Assembly (NCBI GenBank): GCA_034231615.1
Contig: CM067309.1
Span: 37,289,750-37,353,749, forward strand
Length of the DNA stretch: 64,000 bases
Reading direction: 5' to 3'
DNA from: Meghimatium bilineatum
Lineage: Eukaryota > Mollusca > Gastropoda > Stylommatophora > Philomycidae
Position numbers and translations under genes: made by a program. Below are positions 36,601 through 48,600 of the stretch, one piece after another. Positions within the stretch are counted from its first letter, which is position 1; every line of letters starts with the position of its first letter. The notes under the pieces were generated by a model. The model did not search any database. It was not told the DNA's origin and saw only the letters and a list, made by a program, of their open reading frames with translations.

Positions 36601-39600
36601 ATTGGACTTGTGTGATAACAGACTCAACTATCACAACTTCTATTTGCTGCATACATCAGAACCATATCAATAAAAATTATTAAAAACATGACAGAAAAAG
36701 ACAAACATAATGGCAAAAATTTGGAAAATGACAACATGAGGACAACAATTCAAAGAAAATGTTAGTTTGGATGTGCAAAGAGGCAAAACAGTATGGTAAA
36801 TTATACATCATAAAAGTTGAGGGCAAATGGACAAGAAAGGATATTGTGAGATGTAAATACCAGATGTACAGTAATTATCTGCCAGACACCACATTGACAA
36901 TTAAGATAATTGAATGTATTTATTAGTGCAGATTTGTTGAAGAAATGCTACTTATTGTGAGATTTCAGAGTTCTTTCTAATCCATCTTGTGATGTTCATT
37001 TGTCAACAATACTGATATTTTCACTCATGTTCATATAGTATGTGGGTACAGTTTTTTGCAAAACAGTGGTTCTTAACTTTTTTTTGGACTGTGGGAAAAA
37101 TTTTCTTTTGCGGTCCATCTGGTGGGGAAAAAAAAGTTTATAAAGTAATAAAAGAAATTAAATATAATGTGCTTTATTTATAAACCACCAAGGCTTTTTA
37201 AGAATTTGATCCAGCTTTATCACCATAATTCTTGTTTAACATTCAAGTGGCTGCCTTCTTGTGGCCCTCCCTGGGAGGGGCTGTGGCCACCCAATTCAAA
37301 ATATTTCTCCATGGCCTCCCTTCATCTCCGTAGTGGGGAGGGGGAGATCTATATAGCACAAGTTGAGAACCACTGCTGTTGTAAGTCATGGTTGACATTA
37401 ACCTCCCTCTCCTGACCTACTCATCCCCTCCCCCATCAATGCAGGGCCAAAGGAATAAAGTTCCGTCAAACAAACAATGAACCCGTAGCAGGTTTTTTTA
37501 CACAGATAGGCAATTTGTACTGTGTTGAGCACATCTGGGGTAAGTCTCGACCAGCCTCTTGGAATCAAGCTGACCAACTGATGCAGCTGTGTTGATGCAT
37601 TGTGTTTTTTGTGCTGAGTTGTATTTATTTCATTTTGTTGTTAGCTTGATCATTTATGCATGCGTTTGAAAAATATATTTCTTCTGACTGTCATATCTAG
37701 TGGAAAACTTTGGGGTATATATAATTTATCAGACTGTAACTTTATGTGATAAATAATTTATCAGACATGCATTTTATGATAATTATGGGATATTTTATGG
37801 GATATTTATGACATTTCAGAGGAAATAATTCATTACTAAAAACATTACAGTTAGATGTTTGCACAGTGGTTTAGACAACAAATGGTAGCTAACTGTTCAT
37901 GTTTCCTTTTGCTGATAGTGAATTATATCTTTACGGTCTAGTATAGCTTTTCCACACTAATTGCGTTGTAGTTTCTGCCTTAAATATGTAACATAATTTT
38001 CTGACTGCTGGCTGTTAGTGCCTCTTGGATGTATCAGGTTGTGTGCAATCTTGTGATTGTATTCCAAGCTCGGTGTCCCTGTCTCATTATCTGTAGAGAT
38101 CGTGTCAATATTGATTGCGTTCAAACAATTTTTGAGGAGTGGTGCATGCTTATTCCTAGTCTAACTTTGACCAACCCATGGGTTATAAATCACTGAATTG
38201 TTCACTGTGTGTGGCAGGGCACGAATGGGGACCAACGAAAAGCAACACTATTATGTGCTATGAATGTCATACGAGGGAACTAAGGGGGTTTGAGTTGGCT
38301 GTCCCTTCTCATAGATGGTTGAAGTGACCCAGGAGCTGTCAGTAAATGACATCAGTACCAGTCATTGTGGCTAGTATGGGATAAATGACGTCAGTACCAG
38401 TCATTGTGGCTAGTATGGGATAAATGACGTCAGTACCAGTCATTGTGGCTAGTATGGGATAAATGACGTCAGTACCAGTCATTGTGGCTAGTATGGAATA
38501 AATGACATCAGTACCAGTCACTGTGGCTAGTATGGGATAAATGACACCAGTACCAGTCACTGTGGCTAGGATGGGATGATGTCTTTGCCAAGATGAATTT
38601 GAGATGTATTGTTTTTTACACTATTTAAGTTAGCAGCAGTGCAAAATAAATGTCTGAAAAAAAAGTTTTTTAAATACCCAGATACTTTATAAGTTCAGAA
38701 TAAGCAAATTCTCAGGTCATTTCTGTGATGGAAAAGAAAGAAAACATGGCAAACAGTTGTGCTTCTATTTTTGTTGTTGTCACAACCACATGAATTGTGT
38801 GCACGTTTGTTATACAGTGGAATCCTGTTATAACAGCTTGGCCCGGACCAACAAAATATGTATGTAATAACAAAAATTTGCTATTTGCAAGACAAACAAT
38901 ATAGAATATATTTAATTAGGGATTTTGAAAAATGTTGTTATATCGAAAAATTTGTTATAGAAGGGTGCACTATAGAGGGATTCCACTGTATTATGTTGTA
39001 AAATATTGTCATATATTGATTTAGTTCTAACTTTCTTTATATTGTTAGACTTGAATATGGCTTTCCAACTTACAGAAGTGCGACTTAGTTACGCTTTCAC
39101 TGCTTCTAAGTAATACTAGAATTATAAAATGACATCACTGCACTTAAGGAACTTAAGCTCCTGCTTTTATAAATTAATTGAAAGTGTTTTATAGTCCAGC
39201 TGTAAATCTTGACACTACACATTCGGTTCTCTGGACTACATCCTGCTGATGATCAGGAATTTGAGAACGCAGAAGAATTGGGTATGTGCCAGTAGTGATT
39301 ATTATATCTTAGATACAAGCTAAATTCTTCCTGAGCACGTCTTGGTAACAGCTATGACAAAGCAGCCTTTATTTCCACAGCCATAAAGCCTCCCTGCACT
39401 CCTTAACAGGAAAACATGCACTAATGAAAGTTTTTTAAAATTAGACAAGCGTTGAAACTATGCAGGGTTGAAACGGACGGCTGCCCCAGTTGGAGGCACC
39501 AAAAGCAATAGCCAGGGTTGCCACAACTGAAATGAAGTCAGATTATTTAAAGGATTGACAAAGGAATTAGAGATTGCCCAGGGCACCAAAATTTACAATA

Positions 39601-42600
39601 TCAACGCTGCTTTAGACAGATTAAATTTCTAAATACACAAGCTAAAATGATAACCTTTATCTTACCCCCCCCCCCCCCCTCCCAAATCTAGTTTCTGGTG
39701 CAGTTTTGTCATCAGTGCTAAACTATATCTCTCATTATGCACCATTAACCTGTTTCCTGTATGCTCAATCTGTGATTACAACGGTGCTTGTGTTCTAGCG
39801 TCTAGTGCATTAACTCGGATTGTGTGTGTGTGCACGGAGATGGTAGTTATCAATGCTGCATGCTTTCTGTAGATATGGGTACTATATTCCTCCTCTACAT
39901 GAGGCTGCTGTGATTGAGGGGTGTTCTTCATAAGTTGGCACGGATTATTTAAAGGAGATGGCGCTCAAAATTATGGATGACATAGAACTTTACTAATGGA
40001 ACAGTATTTTTTATTCCCAAAGACATTCTTTGTTTCTATATGAGACGGTTTTTTTGTCCTCTATGCTTTCTTCTTTTTCGCATGTAACAATTGTCTTGTG
40101 AGATTGCTTCTTTCCCTATGTTTTGTCTTGTGAGATTGCTTCTTTCCCTATGTTTTGTCTTGTGAGATTGCTTCTTTCCCTATGTTTTGTCTTGTGAGAT
40201 TGCTTCTTTCCCTATGTTTTGTCTTGTGAGATTGCTTCTTTCCCTATGTTTTGTCTTGTGAGATTGCTTCTTTCCCTATGTTTTGTCTTGTGAGATTGCT
40301 TCTTTCCCTATGTTTTGTCTTGTGAGATTGCTTCTTTCCCTATGTTTTGTCTTGTGAGATTGCTTCTTTCCCTATGTTTTGTCTTGTGAGATTGCTTCTT
40401 TCCCTATGTTTTGTCTTGTGAGATTGCTTCTTTCCCTGTTTTGTCTTGTGAGATTGCTTCTTTCCCTATGTTTTGTCTTGTGAGATTGCTTCTTTCCCTA
40501 TGTTTTGTCTTGTGAGATTGCTTCTTTCCCTATGTTTTGTCTTGTGAGATTGCTTCTTTCCCTATGTAACAATTGTCTTGTCTTGTGAGATTGCTTCTTT
40601 TTTCCATATGTAACGATCGTCTTATGAGATTGCTTCGTTTTCCCTATAGAGCATTTGTTCTGTTTTTCTAATGGATCATTTCTTGTTCCCTATAAAATAT
40701 TGCAGCTTGTTCTTGGTTAGAAAAACTCTTGTTCCCATGGAATATAATGGAATATAAGGGGCAGCAGCAGTTCTACTTGAATGATTTCCGCCCGTGTGTT
40801 TCCGGGCCCGAAAGGGGAGCAAAGAATAGCAACACTTTACCTTCCATGCATGTTGTAAAAGGCAACTAAGGAGGTTATGGGATGGAGTTGGCTGTCCTAT
40901 CCCATATAGGGTCAGTGACCCAAAGCCATGCTGAAGTCGGATGTATCAGATCTGAAAGGCGCAGATATCGCAGCAATGCTGTAAACCATGACACAGCGCA
41001 TTCCGTTCTCCGGACTACATCCTGCTTATCTGCAGGAGTTTGAGAACAAACTTTCCCATACTTCTACTTTTGTTCCCTTAGAACGTGCTTATATCTGAAG
41101 TTTTGACTCTTCTATAAGCCTGACTGTTTTGTAACATGTTGTAGAGTTTTTCTCCCACTGTTGTTTCACTGCACAGTGTATTTTCTTTAGCATTTCATAT
41201 TTTGGACATTCTTTAAGAATATTCTCTTCTGTCCACCTGTCCACATATACTCATGACTGTGTTGTCAATGTTGGACTTTGTGTACATGTGGCTGTCGAGT
41301 CAGTTGTATCCTGTTCTGAATGACAACTTGTTCGGGATGTTTTATAATTTGGTAGTAATCTTGTGTTGGAGTTGACTTTCTAATTTCTGTGATCATTTGT
41401 TTCTTTTGATTATAAGTTATTGGTACATCTGGTTGATCATCAGCAGCTCCCTCTTTAGTCAGGCGATCTGCTTTGTTTCCAGGTATTCCACAATGCAATA
41501 GTATCCACTGCGTATATTTGATTACAGTTTTTCTTTTATTTTTTTGAAGTTCCGACAGATTATTTAGTATTTAATAATGCACATTAATTGTGCAAACAGT
41601 GACCCCCCCCCCCTTTTTTTGATATACCACAGGCATGACATAACAATATCCTTGTTTCCAAGACTTCCCTGGTGACATTTTGGGTAGTTTTAATATTTGA
41701 GAGATTGCATTGTATATGGTGTAAAAATTGGCACTTGTTTTTTTTTTCCTTCAGTCATGAACAAGCAGTGCACTTGCAACTATATTTGAAGCTGTCCAGA
41801 TTTTTGAAAACTTGAAGTTAAAAATCTGTCTTTGTCTTATAGAGAATTTTGACAATCTGAGTTACTTATCTTGTTGCACCATATCTCAAATTATTTTCTC
41901 TGCAAGGGCTAAGGGACTTCAGTATAGGATATCGCAGAATGAACCTGTGGCTGGATTGTTCTCACAAATAGGTGAACAGTATAATGTACATCACTTGTGG
42001 GGTAGGTACCGGTGTACATACTTATGTACACGTTTAGGTTATAGCTAAGTTTTCATGAACGCTTACACAAAATCGTACACTGCCTCATACATCTATGTGT
42101 GTTCATGAAAGGATAAACTAGAAAGTGGATTGACTTTATTGTCTTCAGGTTTTCTCCATGTATATTCCGCCTCTCAATAGAGCAGTATACTGTGTTGCGA
42201 ATGTACCACTTAGAGGATATAACTAGCTAAGAGTGATGATTTCTAGGAGTCTCTGAAATATAGCTTGGAAACAAGATGTTACTGTTTGGTGTCAATCCCA
42301 TGAATACAAGGCAAATTTCTTAATCACTCAGCATGAAGATCTAAGTAGAGGAAGGAAGAAATGTATCCAAATGCAAATGCACTGATATGCCCAGATGCAA
42401 ATGCACTGATGTGCCTAGATGCAAATGCACCGATGTGCCTAGATGCAAATTCACTGATGTGCCTAGATGCAAATGCACCAATTTTCCCAGATGCAAAAAT
42501 GTCATAAGACTGCATTCACAACTACTCCACCTACATGCCCATAAGAACTCGGTCAGAGATACTTGCATACATACAAGGGCTCATTACAAATATTTTTCCT

Positions 42601-45600
42601 ACATGAACACTTGTAGGGCTCAATGAAATATTATTTCATTTTAGTATACACACCAAATACTCGGTTCAAATTTACTAACATACACTTAAAGAGGGATCAT
42701 TCAATTATACTTCGACTAGCTCTCTTCCGCACTGCTGAGGACAGCAGAAAATTGGGTATTGACGCATCCACGGCTGCACCTCTAACGGGATATATTACTG
42801 CTGCTACTTTTAATATTTATCTCTTCATCTGTTAGCCATTGCGCCATTTGATTTCCGACTAGGGTGCTCAGGTAAGATAAAAAAATTCATTGATGTCTGC
42901 ACATAAAATTACAGCAGACATCAGAGCTTATACTGTTGTACTGTACAATATACCCAGGATCTAACATTGTCTTTCTTCGTGGCTAAATGTTGTATGATTA
43001 GCCATGTATTCTGCATGTTTGTTGTTTTCAGTGTAGCAGCACGTACAGTAATATGATTTAGCAGTGTATTCTGCATGTTTGATGTTCATAGTGTGTTAGG
43101 TATAACAATAAAAACAGTTGTATGAGGTGAAGCATGTTTGATATTCATAGTGTGTTGGGTATAACAATAAAATCAGTTGTATGAGGGGAAGCACATGCAG
43201 TAGAGGGTATTGCTTTTCAACTACCGGATATTGTTGAATGTTGTAAGCATCATTTATACATTCAGTTGTATTGCCAGTATATTGTGGATGGTTCATTTTG
43301 TGTGTGATTCGAACTGCGAGCAAGTTTATTGAGTTATGCTATAAATAAAATTAAACTATGTAAACTATGATAAAATTAATTCTGTTCTTTGGACAACATC
43401 CTGCCATCAAGCAGGAGTTTGAGAATGAATGCCGAAGTAGTGTAAATAGAAGTAGACTTCTGTGAGTGAGTGAATCTTTTGAGTATTCACACAAGTGCAA
43501 CTCAGCAATTATTTTCTGGTTTCATGGTTCACCTTTCAGCATAAGGTTCTCTTTTGTGTTTTTTATCAAAACTCCTTGAGATCATCTTGATGTAATCTGG
43601 AGAATGGAGTGTCATTGTTTAACAGCTGCAATATCTGCTCCTTTCGGCCTGATATCCAACTTCAGTGTGGCTTCTGTGTCACTTTGACCAAATATGGGAT
43701 AGGATGGGACAGTCAACTCCACTCCAAATCCTCATTAGATGCCTCATACAATATACTTGGCAGGTGTTGCTCTTCTTTGCTCCCTTTTTGGGCCCTGGCG
43801 AACATAGATGTATGTTAGGTATAGAAGAGATTATGGTGAAAGCCATGCTATGTGCCTTAAATATGGTGTCTGATATTTCATCTGTCCACCTTTCTGAGCG
43901 CTACTCTAGACTAACTACCGGTAGTTTATGCTGTTGTTATATATGTCACTGTAGAGGGTTAGTGAATTTCTTGATTATGAACTAGCATCTAAATAAATAT
44001 CCTTATTGGTCGTCGACACAAAGTGACCAATGAAAATCATGGGATTATTCAAATGTCACTTTAGAGGCATGATTCCTGATGAGTCCACAGGGTTGTAAGT
44101 GATGAGAGAAATGGCTCAGTTCACCCAGTCCGTCAGAAATCTAAAAATTATATATGCTCTGTCCCAGTCTGTTGGATATGGGTTTTGGATATGTTCAGAG
44201 AAAAGGCACTTTCTCCTCTCTGTTCTGGTCACTCATTTCCTTCATACTCTGTACATTGTCTCTTTCAGTCAGTCAAATAGTCATAATTTGCAAGAACTTA
44301 GTCATGGTTCGATGCTCAATGTAGACTGTGCATGTAAATAATGATGCTTAAAAGTTCAATTGTTGAAAAGCCATCTCCAGTACAGGCTATGCTTCAATTA
44401 TTTATTTGTATGTTAGTATTTTTTAACAAATATCACAGTCAAACCACACTAGCAGGTAATCTGAAAACATATATTACCATAGCCTCATATAACTGACTAA
44501 TATACTAATATTATGTATCCTTGTGATATGAATTTGCCTGTAACTTATTAACCATATGTACCGGTAGTTTAGTACTTCTATACTTCTAATAACACATGGG
44601 AACTAATAACCTTATGTATATATAATATGTTACTATATATATATATATATAATGTTAATGAAAATTTGATGATGAAAACAGTTATTCTATAAATTGTGTT
44701 TAATAAATATATATTGAGCATATTTTTAATTATATTCTCATAAGGGTTTTCCTATATTGCGTAATGTATTTAGATTTTTTTTAAATTGTGGTTTTAGGGG
44801 CTTATGGCAGAAAGTGTCTGCCTGAATGGCTGTTTTAGCCGCTTGTCTGAGATAAGGAGTTAATACATATGGGACATTTGCAAATGTGCATGAGTTTATA
44901 TATGCCAGATTTTTTTTGTAAAATAATTGGTTTAACAACAAATTTTATCTAAATTAACTTTATTTATGTATATTGTTTTAAATCTGGCAGTAGTTAGATT
45001 AATGATGTATAAACTGTCTACATTAATGTAGTTATTTTGGTTACTTTAATCAATTTTTAATTTATCAAAAAAAGAATAAGCCAAATTGGCAAAGAATGCA
45101 GGTAGATTGTGGAAAAAGGAACATGGCTCGGAGTTCTGATATGAATTCTTCTATGTATATTGTAAGAAGTGACTACGGAGGTTATGGAGTGGAGTTGACT
45201 GTCCCATCCCATATATGGTCAAAGTGACAAGCCATGCTATGGATGAATTTGTAGACACAACAGCACAGCTGGGCTGTAAACCATGACACAACGCATTACA
45301 TTCTCCAGACTATATCCTGCTAATCTGTAGGAGTTTGAAATGAATGCAGAAGAAGAAGAGAACATGTTGGTATGTAATCTACTCTCTGGATGACCTCAGT
45401 TTCCCAGAATAAAAGAGACAGCTGATGCGGTCATGTAATCTCTCTGAATGACCTCAATATTCCAGGGTAGAAGAAAGACCATGGCAATCTACTGGGCATA
45501 TTTATATTGCCTAGAAAATCAATACAGCCAAAAAATGCTTGAATAGGATATGCTACCAATAAAAGAAGAAAGACAACGGATAAAGTCATAATCTTCTCTC

Positions 45601-48600
45601 TTAATAACCTCAATATCACAGGGTAGAAGAAAGACAACGGATAAAGTCATAATCTTCTCTCTTAATAACCTCAATATCACAGGGTAGAAGAAAGACAACT
45701 GATAGGATCATTCCAGCCACCTACTAGTACTTCCTGTTTAGGGTTGTTACTCTACACTGAAACATTTATCTCCCCTACACTGGAACATTTATCCCTTGAT
45801 AGGATCACCATTCATCCTATCTGGATGTCTTTACACTCCATAATAGAAAAGAGACATTCATTGACATTCTCTTTGTATACACAGCAGATAGAAAATAACT
45901 GATAGGTTTAGATGACATTTTCTGTGGACACTCCAGGGTACAAGCGAAGTGACTAGGCAAGTATATTGTTGAAGGTTTGTAATGTATCACTGCAATATTT
46001 TGTTCTGAGATTGTATCATAATTGTATTACTTTTCTGTTATGATTCAAGACTAGTTAATTTTAGAAATGATTCAGGTTTCTGCTATCTGAAGATTTTCAT
46101 GTATTCAAACATTGACTTGTTACTCTATTATTAGGGTATAAGGATCTGCAGACAAGGAAGGAGACGAGAGAAGCTGCATGGAGTCGCCCAGGGTGGGATG
46201 AGTGCGTTTCTTATACAGGTACTCAATTAATTTTATGTGGGTATTACATCCAGTTATTGCGTGTCGTCTCAGCATGTTTGAGCGGAAATACTGATCAAAT
46301 ACTGTTGTAATTATCCACGCCTTCTGTTTTCATTCTCAAACTCTGACAGGCAGCAAATTTAGTCTTGAGATCAGAATGTCATGTATTAGTCTGCAGGTCA
46401 TCATCATGGCATCCTGAAAAAAATTCATATGTGCTCCGATCTCATATTCAGAAGGTGGTAACTTAGGTGCTCCGATCTCATATTCAGAATGTGGTAACAT
46501 AGGTGCTCCGATCTCATGTTGAGAATGTACATTCAGAAGTAGAATGTATATTCTCTGCTTTCTCTGTGGCGGTCAGTAGGTATGGGAATAAAGAGAGAGC
46601 TCACAACCACAGTGGTTGAACGATAAATAGTTCACAATATGCAGGATAACAAATATATTTTTGGATTCTGGGTATTTGCACAAGATCATCGTAGATCTGT
46701 ACAGTGCCATTTATCAACTCTACATGTTTGTCTTTCCCACAGCTTAGTTTTGCAATACTAGGTTCTGAGCTTGCTGCAACACATGAGAATTGTACATTTC
46801 GGTCACTTAATGGTGGTTATTAAATTCCTAATTGTTGGCATACAAATTGCAAACTCAATCTTGCTAGTTTTCAGGATGCAGGTACGTGTGGTGTTGGTTA
46901 GTGATCGCGTCCTGTTGTTCATCAGTCACAAGTGATTATAATTTACATTTAATGAATATTTGTGGCCGTCTGTGGCTATGTTGATAGCGATGCAAGACAG
47001 CAACAGAAAAGGTCAAGCATACGTGACCGTGGTTAGCTTTAAGCTTCGTGACCAGCGTGTTCGTATGACAATTAGTTCCCTCGTACAGCTGGCCTACTAT
47101 ATTCACAATATGGTTACAAACATCCACTGTTCAGTATAAGTAGTAAAAACACTGTTCAAGTTAGTTTCCAATTCCGAAGTTGGATGTGTCAGGCCATTGC
47201 AGCAAATACAACGTTGACACGGAGCATTTCCATTTTCCGAGCTATATCCTGCTGAAAATATAGTAAGGCCATTGTCCTGCTACAAGAGAGATCCAGTGGG
47301 AGTTTGAGAACAAACAAAAACTTGGTTTGTTACATCTCCTTTTTGAAATTCAGTTATGAAGCTATGTCTTTGGTAATGAGTTTGTTGATGGTTAATACGC
47401 CCTATGGCACCCACAAAGGTTCTTAGACAGTTTGGCCATGAAGTGATCACTTTAGATGGTGTTTGATCTGTTGTGTCCTTCTAGCCAGTCTGATGTTGAG
47501 CTACAACATTTCTCCTCTTTTCACAAGGTGGTGAGCCTTTTTTTGATTGTAGGGAAGCATATATCTCTATTATACGACAATCAATGAAAGTTAATACTGC
47601 TGTGAAACGGAATAACAATAGTACTTATGTAGAACACAGGTTTTTGAAGTTTCACTTGAGCACAACTGACAGACTATCACTAAGGGGCTATGGGGTGTAA
47701 GCACGAAAATATACAAATGACAATACACAAGACAATATCAATGTTTCGAACCGTTAGGTCTTAGTTAATGAATATATTAAACAGTGAAAAACAAGAAAAA
47801 CCTTGATTGTCACCTTGAATTTCGTATTGTTGACATGTCAGTACTGTGGTGGTAACATTGTTTTTACCGTATTTATTGTTTTTCAGTTTGTTTTTTATAT
47901 TCATTAACTAAGACCTAACGGTTCGAAACATTGAAAATGTCTTGTGTATTGTCATTTGTATTTTTTCATGTTTACACCCCATAGCCCCTTAGTGATAAGT
48001 CTGTCAGTTGTGTTCAAGTGAAACTTCAAAAACTTGTGTTCTATGTAAAAAATTATGTTCTATGTTCATAGCTCTGTTATGTGCAGTAACTTCCCATGTA
48101 TCATGGTCTATGGCAGAGGCTCCCACATGAAGAGGATCTGTAGGAGGTCGTATCAGTGTTCTCCCAGCAAACCACATTGTACAGTAAACTTTTAGTAGAT
48201 AATACAACTAGTAGATAATACAACTAGTAGATAATACAACTATAGTCCGTTCAGATTCGTTTGCCGAGATGTTAAACAATTTTTATCAAAAACGTATTGT
48301 TCATTTGGATTGATCATTTGAAGTTAGGTTTAGAATAATAATGTCGCTATAGAAATATTTTTTTATCAAAGAAATGTGATCCAGTATCAAAGATACCTTA
48401 TTTAACCTATATTAAAAAAAAGTTAATCTAAATTATAAACAACCGCTGGATTATGTAGATGCTTACATCTCACAGCTGATTATTAAATATAAAGGCATGA
48501 CCCTCACGGTAGAATGTGCACCGTTCTAAAAGTAGTTGTTTCCACTGTACATTTGTATAAAGCAATGTTACATATGGAAATTCCCGTTTAGCACCAAATA

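Noticed and set aside
38344..38577. CRE-like TGACGTCA sites as regulatory elements
   Set aside because: They belong to a recent 39-bp tandem repeat and only half the copies have the palindrome, so no regulatory claim is supported.
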